From: an uncultured Acholeplasmataceae bacterium
GTDB lineage: Bacteria > Bacillota_I > Bacilli_A > Acholeplasmatales > Acholeplasmataceae
Direction: 5' to 3'
Length of the DNA: 5,328 nucleotides
NCBI GenBank assembly: GCA_946577115.1
Contig: CAMOAP010000051.1
Coordinates: forward strand, 1-5,328
Of the stretch, positions 1 through 5,328 are shown one piece after another. Position 1 is the first letter of the stretch. Each line of letters opens with the position of its first letter. Made by a program: the position numbers and the translations under genes. The notes beneath the pieces were generated by a model. That model searched no databases. It was not told the origin of the DNA and saw only the letters and a list, made by a program, of their open reading frames with translations.

Positions 1-1
1 T

Positions 2-170
2 CAAATTTTTATTGGCAATTTATTGCTTATTTTAATAACTGTCTTAACAATGTATTTTCCATATAATTTTATATCACCAACACCAAGAAAGAAAATTTAA
101 AGAATATCTTAAAAAATTAGAACAATGCGGTGCCAAAAAAAATAAATTCCAAACTGCCCAAAGACTCTAA
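2..170 (+). pseudogene. C-terminal remnant of a small membrane protein, frameshifted (5' end outside window)
   Basis: I do not recognise the family. From base 2 an open frame encodes a very hydrophobic stretch (IFIGNLLLILITVLTMYF) that looks like a membrane-spanning segment, and it stops at 98-100. Another frame, readable from about base 72, encodes a hydrophilic, Lys/Glu/Gln-rich tail (begins YHQHQERKFKEYLKKLEQ) ending at TAA 168-170. One extra base near 65-75 would explain the split, so I infer a single-TM protein with a charged tail, broken by an indel. The second frame's stop lies inside the stem of the terminator that follows, which supports 170 as the original gene end. Alternatively the first frame is the true gene and ends at 100. 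The start lies upstream of the window. Confidence 0.4.
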
Positions 171-186
171 TTAAAGAGTCTTTTTT
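160..186 (+). terminator. Rho-independent terminator
   Basis: A 9-bp perfect stem (160-168 AAAGACTCT pairs with 175-183 AGAGTCTTT) closes a 6-nt loop and runs directly into a T tract ending at 186. It overlaps the final codons of the upstream reading frame, a compact arrangement common in AT-rich reduced genomes. It would end transcription of the upstream membrane-protein gene. Confidence 0.8.
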
Positions 187-206
187 GTCTTTAAAAAGGA
201 ATATAA

Positions 207-1153
207 ATGAATCAATTAACTAATCTACATTTTAACAATATTGATATTTTGAATCATCAATCTTTGTGTGTTAACATAACTAAACAAATAATCCAACATT
301 AATGGCGGTTCCAATAAAACTTTATGTGCTAATGGATGATATAATTGTCATGGAAACCGCAAAAGAAATTTACAAACGTGTTTTAGATATAGTTTATAAT
401 GCTTTGATTGGTTACAAAACGTAGGAAAAATAAATAAAAATAAATGGTTCCTATTATATGGAGTCTTTGGTACGAGCAAAACATTTCTTGCACTTGTTTT
501 ATGAAAGAAGCGCCACTTTACGGTTGTGGATTAGTAAATTATTATGAATCTACCCTTTTGACTTTATCATTAACACCCACAAAGAAGGAATTGAAATTTT
601 AAGGGGAATTTTTAATAGTATTTTAGAGCCGAATGATGTATCAATAAAAACAAAGGCATAGCAGTAATTTGCGTTGACGAATGTGATCAAGTATGGGAAA
701 AATGGAACTTATTAACCAAAAAGACCAAAAAAAATGAAAAATATCTTAAATGGCTTTAAAACTTGAAATTACTTTATTAAAAAACGATAACCTTAACAAC
801 CCTTTGGAGTAATTAATCACTTAAATTAAATAGACGATGCCATCAAATCTCACCTTAACTACCACATAGAAGTTAAGCCATCAGACAAGTCCTCACGAGA
901 AGAATTTTTAAAATTTTTAATCGATAAACGAAAAAATATAATTGAAATTAATGCTAAAATTTATTTATTAAAAACAATTAACTATGGATTGAAACAAATA
1001 ACTGATAAATTCAAGACAGGATAAAGAACTATCGAATATCTTTTAGATTATACAAGCATTAATGATTGCTACGAATCCAAATGAACAAGTGATATCGGAA
1101 TTGAAGATTAAAAAAATCTTTTAAATTTATTTATGGATTTGATTTACTTATGA
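207..1153 (+). pseudogene. Decayed AAA+ ATPase gene (multiple frameshifts and stops)
   Basis: Fragments of one AAA+ ATPase can be followed in order across the three plus-strand frames. An N-terminal piece, 207-302 (MNQLTNLHF...), has an AAAGGA Shine-Dalgarno at 195-200. At 302-424 lies MDDIIVMETAKEIYKRVLD, resembling the segment just before an AAA P-loop. At 421-504 is the Walker A region WFLLYGVFGTSKTFLA. Then come 501-556 (MKEAPLYGCGLVNYYES), about 557-661 (FDFIINTHKEGIEIL) and 658-759 with the Walker B AVICVDECD. A further piece is 750-812, followed by 830-1024 (DDAIKSHLNYHIEVKP, then REEFLKFLIDKRKN), typical of the end of an AAA module. Weak remnants with more stops run to 1153. At least five frame changes and several stops exclude a functional product. 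Phytoplasmas are known to carry AAA+/FtsH-like ATPases, often in mobile units, so I infer an accessory-gene relic. The exact subfamily and the 3' end are uncertain. Confidence 0.8.
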
Positions 1154-1174
1154 AAGACCTCATTAAAAAAATCA

Positions 1175-1201
1175 TTATAATTAAAATTATAAAATCTTTT
1201 T
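1175..1201 (+). terminator. Possible AT-only terminator hairpin after the ATPase relic
   Basis: A perfect 8-bp inverted repeat (TTATAATT 1175-1182, AATTATAA 1185-1192) lies 20 bp past the last ATPase remnant and is followed by AATCTTTTT. The stem is pure A/T and the loop very tight, so it would be weak, and such palindromes arise by chance in DNA this AT-rich. Its place just after the relic suggests it was that gene's original terminator. Confidence 0.35.
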
Positions 1202-1244
1202 ATAAGCGCAATAAAATAAAAAAACAGACAACACCTTGTATTCT

Positions 1245-1273
1245 AAGAAAGTTTTTCCAAACTTTCTTTTTTT
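1245..1273 (+). terminator. Rho-independent terminator upstream of polA
   Basis: A perfect 10-bp stem (AAGAAAGTTT 1245-1254 with AAACTTTCTT 1259-1268) closes a TTCC tetraloop and continues into an unbroken T run to 1273. This is a textbook intrinsic terminator on the plus strand. It insulates the polA leader from transcription through the decayed region, implying that polA has its own promoter between here and 1382. Confidence 0.85.
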
Positions 1274-1331
1274 AATATTATATTAATTATTTTCTTTTTG
1301 TACCTTATAAATAGCACAATCATTATTAATT

Positions 1332-1337
1332 TATAAT
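1332..1337 (+). promoter_or_regulatory. Candidate -10 box for polA
   Basis: A perfect TATAAT lies about 45 bp before the polA start and downstream of the strong terminator, where a promoter is expected. No good -35 box stands 16-18 bp upstream; the nearest TTG-type hexamer (TTGTAC, 1298-1303) is 28 bp away. The assignment rests on the -10 alone, and such hexamers are frequent by chance in this composition. A second candidate is TATAAA at 1306-1311 with TTAATT at 1283-1288. Confidence 0.3.
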
Positions 1338-1342
1338 AAAAT

Positions 1343-1359
1343 TTTGGCTATTAGCTAAA
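1343..1359 (+). promoter_or_regulatory. Small hairpin/inverted repeat in the polA leader
   Basis: TTTGGCTATTAGCTAAA folds into a 7-bp stem (one G-U pair) with an ATT loop. It lies between the candidate -10 and the ribosome binding site, so it would be near the 5' end of the polA transcript or, as DNA, in an operator-like position. It contains most of the G/C in an otherwise nearly pure A/T leader. No T tract follows, so it is not a terminator. A regulatory role is inference only. Confidence 0.25.
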
Positions 1360-1372
1360 CGATAAAATAAAT

Positions 1373-1377
1373 AGGAG
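1373..1377 (+). promoter_or_regulatory. Ribosome binding site of polA
   Basis: AGGAG lies 5 nt before the ATG at 1383. This fixes the polA start, which is also supported by the protein beginning with the canonical exonuclease motif LVDGNS at residues 5-10. Confidence 0.8.
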
Positions 1378-1382
1378 AAACA

Positions 1383-3929
1383 ATGAAACATTTAGTTTTA
1401 GTTGATGGCAATTCGCTTTTATTTCGAGCATATCACGCAACCGCAAGAAAATATAAGCCCCTTTTGCAAAATAAAAAAGGAGCTTATACTAATGCTCTTT
1501 TGTCTTTCATTAGAATGTTTGAAAAAATTTTAGAAGAAACTAAAGGCTATATTTTAGTAGCTTTTGATACTCATAAACCTACCAAAAGACATCAATTATA
1601 CGATGCTTATAAACAAGGCAGACCAGAAACACCTTCTGCATTGATTATTCAAATTCCTTTGATTAAACAATATTTAGACCTAATTGGTGTTAAATATCAT
1701 GCACAAGATGAATACGAAGCTGATGATATTATAGGCACTTTAGCCAAAGAAGCAAGCAATCAAAACAAGACAGTATCTATTTATTCTAGTGATCATGATT
1801 TGTTGCAATTAGTAGATGAAAAAATTACTGTTTGTTTGCTTAAGAAAGGATTGCGTGAAGTTAAAATCTACACACCTCCCATTTTGCTTGAAGAATACGG
1901 TCTTAAAGAATATCAAATGATTGATTATAAAAGTTTAATTGGTGATCCTTCTGATAATATTAAAGGAGTGTTGGGAATAGGGCCTAAAACTGCTCAAAAA
2001 TTATTACAAGAATATGATACCCTAGATAATTTGATGAAAAATTTAGATAATATTAAACCTATTTTAAAAAACAAAATCCAAAATTCGCAAACTGATTTAG
2101 AACTTAGCAAAAAACTGACCGCAATTAATCTTAAAGTTCCTTTGTCCTTTGATTGTATGCAAACAGAAATTCAAATACGTTTGGAAAAAAACCTTAAAAA
2201 TTTTTATGAAGAAATGGATTTTAGACGCTTATCTATTACCAAATATGCAAGAATTGAAAAAGAAATAAATACCACAAATACAAATAATAAGGAAGCATCG
2301 ACCCAAACCCAAGAAGTGCAAGAAGCATTCAAAGATAGCAATTTAGAAAACAATACTAATTTCAACCAAAAAATTAAAATCCAACCGACCATCACAACCA
2401 ACAAAAATGATAATAATGCTCCAAAAGTTCCAGAACAAGGTACCAACCCACCTCAAAAAAACTTTCATTATCGAATTATCAAAGACCACAATGCTTTAAA
2501 TACTTTTTTGGCTAACATTCACCCACACCAAATTTGGGCTTGTTTTTTTGATTTTCAAAACGAAAATGACTCAAATACTTTTTTGCAAGGAATTGGTTTT
2601 TCCAACGATAATAAAAATTTTTTTATAGATGCCAATTTAGCTTTTGCCAATAATAACTTTTGCAATTATCTAAAAGATGCTAATTTTTATAAAATTGTTT
2701 TTAACAATCATTCAATACAACTTTTTTTAAAAACACAACATCAAGAACTCAATGGAGTTATCTTTGATTTAATTTGCGCTTCTTATCTTTTATTTTCTTT
2801 GCAAAATCTTGAATTTAGTAATATTATAGCAAAAATAGATATTTTAAATAACACAAATTATGTAAGCCAATTATCTCAAAATATTTTAATTTTAGAGCAA
2901 AAAATAGCTTTTAAAGCTTTTTTATTGCATGCTATTAAAAATAGTGTTTTTCATTATTTAAAATCCCAAAATCAATTATTTTTGTTTCAAGAAATAGAAC
3001 TTCCCTTATCGAATATTTTAGCTCAATTAGAATATGAAACTAATTTATTACAAAAAAAACAAATAATAAAAGCATATCCAATAGCAAAAAATATAGATGA
3101 AAAAATAGAGATACAACAAGAAAAAATAACAAACGCCAATCAAAAGCAAGAACCAATACAAGAAAAAGATTCAGATCCAAATCAATACACAAAACCCCAA
3201 AATAATTCAGAACAAGAAACTCAAATCAATCAATTAAAATCATTCAAAGATGTTTTTGTGTATCAAAACAGTTATTTTTTAAATATGACAAACAACAATA
3301 AAAAATCTTATAATTATTTAATTAATGATAATTTTTTTTGTTTTTCGTTAAAAATTTTAGCTACTTTAGGAAATATTCAAAAAATTAAAAATTATTTTAA
3401 AATAAAAAAAAATCATCTTTTCAATGATCAACAAACTTTACAATTTTTTGTAAATGCACCCAAATCAGAAATTAAACAAAACTCTCAAAATCTTTCTGAA
3501 AAAACGAATTTTTGTGTGGATGCATGGATAAAAGAAATACTTACCGAACTAAATATTTCTTTTAATTGCGCTCAAGATTTTATCAATCAATATTTAAATT
3601 TGGATGATGAAATTATAAATTATTATCAAAATTTATTAAAACAGATCAAAGAAAAAAAATATGCATTAACCTTATTGAAAAGAAAAGTTTTTTTTGATAA
3701 TCAAAAATTAACTTCTAATTTGAATTTAGAAACATTATATGCTTTTTTACAAGAAAATATTTTAGACATGAAAAAAATTGCCATATTGCAATTATTGCGT
3801 CATTTAGAACGACACAATGAAAATACCAAAATTACTTATTTTTCCTTAAATGATTATTTGCAACAAAACATAGATTTAATTTCTAAACATTTGAATTATT
3901 TTTTTATTTTAGATAATGGTAATATTTAA
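1383..3929 (+). CDS. polA: DNA polymerase I-like protein: intact 5'-3' exonuclease, eroded polymerase domain
   Basis: Expected role: a 5'-3' exonuclease/flap nuclease removing RNA primers and repair flaps. The N-terminal nuclease (about 1-290) is complete: LVDGNSLLFRAYHA (6-19), VAFD (59-62), RHQLYDAYKQGR (69-80), YEADDIIGTLA (111-121), YSSDHDLLQL (134-143) and the helix-hairpin-helix region LIGDPSDNIKGVLGIGPKTA (185-204), with the metal-binding acidic residues present. A Asn/Thr/Gln-rich linker (about 293-359) leads to a 3'-5' exonuclease-like fold (361-480) without proofreading residues: the usual DTE is DFQ near 390, though FDLICASYLL (461-470) is recognisable. A PolI-like segment (IELPLSNILAQLE, 538-550) is followed by a second linker (570-619). 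The rest aligns by eye with the polymerase domain, but motif A's DYSQIELR is NFFCFSLK (650-657), motif B keeps only NF (709-710), and motif C's QVHDEL is SLNDYL (821-826). Total length, 848, is close to normal PolI. I infer a working exonuclease with a probably inactive polymerase. Fpg follows 125 bp later. Confidence 0.9.
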   Translation: MKHLVLVDGNSLLFRAYHATARKYKPLLQNKKGAYTNALLSFIRMFEKILEETKGYILVAFDTHKPTKRHQLYDAYKQGRPETPSALIIQIPLIKQYLDLIGVKYHAQDEYEADDIIGTLAKEASNQNKTVSIYSSDHDLLQLVDEKITVCLLKKGLREVKIYTPPILLEEYGLKEYQMIDYKSLIGDPSDNIKGVLGIGPKTAQKLLQEYDTLDNLMKNLDNIKPILKNKIQNSQTDLELSKKLTAINLKVPLSFDCMQTEIQIRLEKNLKNFYEEMDFRRLSITKYARIEKEINTTNTNNKEASTQTQEVQEAFKDSNLENNTNFNQKIKIQPTITTNKNDNNAPKVPEQGTNPPQKNFHYRIIKDHNALNTFLANIHPHQIWACFFDFQNENDSNTFLQGIGFSNDNKNFFIDANLAFANNNFCNYLKDANFYKIVFNNHSIQLFLKTQHQELNGVIFDLICASYLLFSLQNLEFSNIIAKIDILNNTNYVSQLSQNILILEQKIAFKAFLLHAIKNSVFHYLKSQNQLFLFQEIELPLSNILAQLEYETNLLQKKQIIKAYPIAKNIDEKIEIQQEKITNANQKQEPIQEKDSDPNQYTKPQNNSEQETQINQLKSFKDVFVYQNSYFLNMTNNNKKSYNYLINDNFFCFSLKILATLGNIQKIKNYFKIKKNHLFNDQQTLQFFVNAPKSEIKQNSQNLSEKTNFCVDAWIKEILTELNISFNCAQDFINQYLNLDDEIINYYQNLLKQIKEKKYALTLLKRKVFFDNQKLTSNLNLETLYAFLQENILDMKKIAILQLLRHLERHNENTKITYFSLNDYLQQNIDLISKHLNYFFILDNGNI

Positions 3930-4040
3930 TTGGGTAAAATTTATTATTTATAATTTATTTATAAAATTTAAATGTTAAATATCCAAACAAAAGATAAAAT
4001 AAAAAAGAACAATTGCAACCCAAACAAAACAAAGATAAAA

Positions 4041-4046
4041 AAGGAG
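4041..4046 (+). promoter_or_regulatory. Ribosome binding site of fpg
   Basis: AAGGAG lies 8 nt before the ATG at 4055. The start is fixed independently, because the Pro right after Met in Fpg is the catalytic N-terminus and the encoded protein begins MPELPEV. Confidence 0.85.
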
Positions 4047-4054
4047 CATAAAAA

Positions 4055-4885
4055 ATGCCAGAATTACCTGAAGTCCAAATTATTGTAGATTTTTTAAAAA
4101 CACATTTAATAGGAAAAAAAATTGTCGCAACTAAGGTATTTTATGAGCCTGTGGTTAAAAATACCAAAGAATTTCAAAAAATTGAACAAACTACTATTTT
4201 GGATATTCAAAGAAAAGGTAAATTTTTATTATTTTTTTTAACTCAAGAATTAGTTTTGATAGGACATTTGAGAATGGAAGGAAAATTATTTATCAAACCT
4301 TGCGATGAGCCTAAACACAAATACGAACATTTTGCAATTATTTTGGGAGATAAAAGTTCTTTAAGATATTATGATTTTAGGAAATTTGGTAGATTTGAAG
4401 TCAAGAATCATAACAATTTTTTAACCCAAACTACTTTGCATCAACTAGCCTTAGATCCTTTTGAAATCAATCCGGTTGTTTTGTATCAAAAAATATTAAA
4501 TACCAAAAGTGCTTTGAAAAAAGTTTTATTAAATCAACAAATAATTTCTGGATTGGGTAATATTTATGTTAATGAAGTTTTGTTTTTATTAAAATTGCAT
4601 CCCGAAACTAAAGCTTGCGAACTGTCTTTGGAACAAGTACAAGAAATTGTTACAATTTCCCATCAACTGCTTGCCAAAGCCATTAAATTGGGCGGAACTA
4701 CTGTAAGTACTTTTGAATCTCAGCCAGGAATTATAGGCTATTTTCAAAATAAATTGCAAGTACATGGCAAAGTTAACGAACCTTGCATAAACTGTAAAAA
4801 TAAAATTATTAAAATTAAAGTTGGTGGCAGAGGTACTTATCTTTGTCCTGTTTGTCAAAATCATAATCCCCATAAAGAATTATAA
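4055..4885 (+). CDS. mutM: Formamidopyrimidine-DNA glycosylase / AP lyase (Fpg, MutM)
   Basis: A bifunctional base-excision repair enzyme that removes 8-oxoguanine and formamidopyrimidines and then cleaves the abasic site by beta,delta-elimination. It has 276 residues, normal for the family, and every hallmark is visible. MPELPEV carries the catalytic Pro2 and Glu3. K56 in RKGKFLL matches the conserved catalytic-domain lysine. M74, R109 and F111 (in HLRMEGKL and DFRKFGRF) match the triad that fills the gap left by the flipped base. SGLGNIYVNEVLF (165-177) is the helix-two-turn-helix with DNA-binding N169. The C-terminal zinc finger is C244-x2-C247-x16-C264-x2-C267, with phosphate-binding R259 in GGRGTYLCP. 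No defect is seen. The gene follows polA and precedes dnaB, an arrangement like the polA-mutM pair of Bacillus, and is probably co-transcribed with them. Confidence 0.97.
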   Translation: MPELPEVQIIVDFLKTHLIGKKIVATKVFYEPVVKNTKEFQKIEQTTILDIQRKGKFLLFFLTQELVLIGHLRMEGKLFIKPCDEPKHKYEHFAIILGDKSSLRYYDFRKFGRFEVKNHNNFLTQTTLHQLALDPFEINPVVLYQKILNTKSALKKVLLNQQIISGLGNIYVNEVLFLLKLHPETKACELSLEQVQEIVTISHQLLAKAIKLGGTTVSTFESQPGIIGYFQNKLQVHGKVNEPCINCKNKIIKIKVGGRGTYLCPVCQNHNPHKEL

Positions 4886-4929
4886 TTGATTTATTTTCAA
4901 CTATAAAATACATCAATATTTTTGAAAAA

Positions 4930-4934
4930 AGAGG
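4930..4934 (+). promoter_or_regulatory. Ribosome binding site of dnaB
   Basis: AGAGG lies 7 nt before the ATG at 4942, separated from it by a run of T. It supports this ATG as the start. The 56-bp gap after mutM holds no clear terminator, in keeping with an operon. Confidence 0.65.
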
Positions 4935-4941
4935 TTTTTTT

Positions 4942-5328
4942 ATGCTTAGTCATATAAATTTATTTCAAATCAAAAATTCAGTTTTTTTGTCGCTTGAAGA
5001 CCACCAAAGTCTAAGTTTGCTTTATCAACCACTAATAGGCACTCATGCGCTGGGTATTTATTATATTTTATCAACTCTAAAACCTAATATTTTTTATCAA
5101 CATCAATTTGTATTTGATTTGAGTGCGGTTGCAAAAAATGATTTTTTAGAAGCACAAGAAAAATTAGAATCTCTTAATTTGCTCCAAACTTTTTGTAATC
5201 CTAAAACTCAAGAAAGAATTTATTGGCTTAATTTGCCATGCAGATCTCAAGAGTTTTTTAAAGATCCTCTTTTTAGTAATTTTTTATTAAGCGAAGTAGG
5301 GGAGGCTACTTTTTTGAGTTTGCATAAT
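4942..5328 (+). CDS. dnaB: Replication initiation/membrane attachment protein DnaB (Firmicutes helicase-loader type), 3' end beyond window
   Basis: Only the first 129 codons are present, open to the window edge without a stop. In Firmicutes, DnaB (not the replicative helicase of that name in E. coli) acts with DnaD and DnaI to load the helicase at oriC and at restarted forks, and is membrane-associated in Bacillus. The N-terminal winged-helix DDBH1 domain is recognisable: LLYQPLIGTHALGIYYIL (26-43) closely resembles the family signature LYQPLIG.xA.GLY, and FFKDPLFSNFLLSEVG (105-120) matches the family's DPLL..L...VG segment. The intermediate FVFDLSAVAKNDFLEAQEKL (56-75) fits the winged-helix part, where short regulators of this type have a domain-internal helix pair. 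The full protein would be expected to reach roughly 400-470 residues with a C-terminal DnaD-like domain outside this window. A dnaI gene often follows dnaB in this lineage, but that cannot be seen here. Confidence 0.85.
   Translation, partial: MLSHINLFQIKNSVFLSLEDHQSLSLLYQPLIGTHALGIYYILSTLKPNIFYQHQFVFDLSAVAKNDFLEAQEKLESLNLLQTFCNPKTQERIYWLNLPCRSQEFFKDPLFSNFLLSEVGEATFLSLHN

Noticed and set aside
1..60. Transposase C-terminus at the window edge
   Set aside because: The three frames here give a hydrophobic segment or short stop-broken peptides, with no DDE-type or IS3-like motif and no inverted repeat ends.
1022..1084. UGA read as Trp (Mycoplasma code) to rescue part of the ATPase relic (TGA at 1082-1084)
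   Set aside because: Reading TGA as Trp fixes only this stop; TAA/TAG stops and frameshifts remain. The intact genes use TGG for Trp and have no internal TGA, so the standard bacterial code fits.
2204..2446. 80-codon minus-strand ORF opposite polA
   Set aside because: It lies wholly antisense to the low-complexity linker of polA, has no ribosome binding site of note, and its hydrophobic content is the complement of Asn/Thr/Lys codons.
3949..3954. TATAAT as a separate promoter for mutM
   Set aside because: There is no convincing -35 box at the right spacing, and the whole 3930-4054 gap is almost pure A/T, so a chance match is likely.
3935..3972. AT-rich imperfect inverted repeat after polA as a terminator
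   Set aside because: Pairing is imperfect and G/C-free, with no T tract placed after the stem.
4589..4873. 94-codon minus-strand ORF opposite mutM
   Set aside because: It is antisense to the conserved C-terminal half of mutM, including the zinc finger, and shows no recognisable domain.
1..5328. CRISPR array, tRNA or rRNA gene
   Set aside because: No regularly spaced direct repeats, cloverleaf with T-loop consensus, or rRNA-like GC-richer conserved blocks were seen on either strand.

Overview
This is an extremely AT-rich stretch with Firmicutes/Mollicutes-type housekeeping genes. The gene order resembles Bacillus-lineage chromosomes (polA-mutM, with dnaB nearby). UGA is not read as Trp in any intact gene, and a decayed AAA+ ATPase sits beside the housekeeping block. 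Together these point to a phytoplasma ('Candidatus Phytoplasma') or a close Acholeplasmataceae relative. The assignment rests on composition, gene content and code use, not on a database match.

Left third (1-1382): an eroded accessory region with no intact gene. It holds the frameshifted C-terminal end of a small membrane protein closed by a clear intrinsic terminator. Next comes a roughly 950-bp AAA+ ATPase pseudogene, with Walker A, Walker B and downstream AAA segments scattered over all three plus-strand frames and broken by stops. After it there is an AT-only hairpin, a second strong intrinsic terminator, and the polA leader with a possible -10 box and a small hairpin.

Right two thirds (1383-5328): three intact plus-strand genes for DNA maintenance. 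The first is an 848-residue PolA-type protein. The second is a complete formamidopyrimidine-DNA glycosylase (Fpg/MutM). The third is the start of the Firmicutes DnaB helicase-loader/primosome protein, cut by the window end. Gaps are 125 and 56 bp, each gene has a Shine-Dalgarno sequence, and no convincing terminator separates them, so co-transcription is plausible. PolA and Fpg would work together in Okazaki-fragment processing and base-excision repair; DnaB belongs to replication initiation and restart.

The main point of interest is PolA. Its N-terminal 5'-3' exonuclease is fully conserved. Its C-terminal half can still be aligned by eye, collinearly, to a PolI polymerase domain, but the catalytic and substrate-binding motifs are heavily eroded and two Asn/Gln/Lys-rich linkers are inserted. 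The reading frame is nevertheless kept over 848 codons, next to DNA that has decayed freely.
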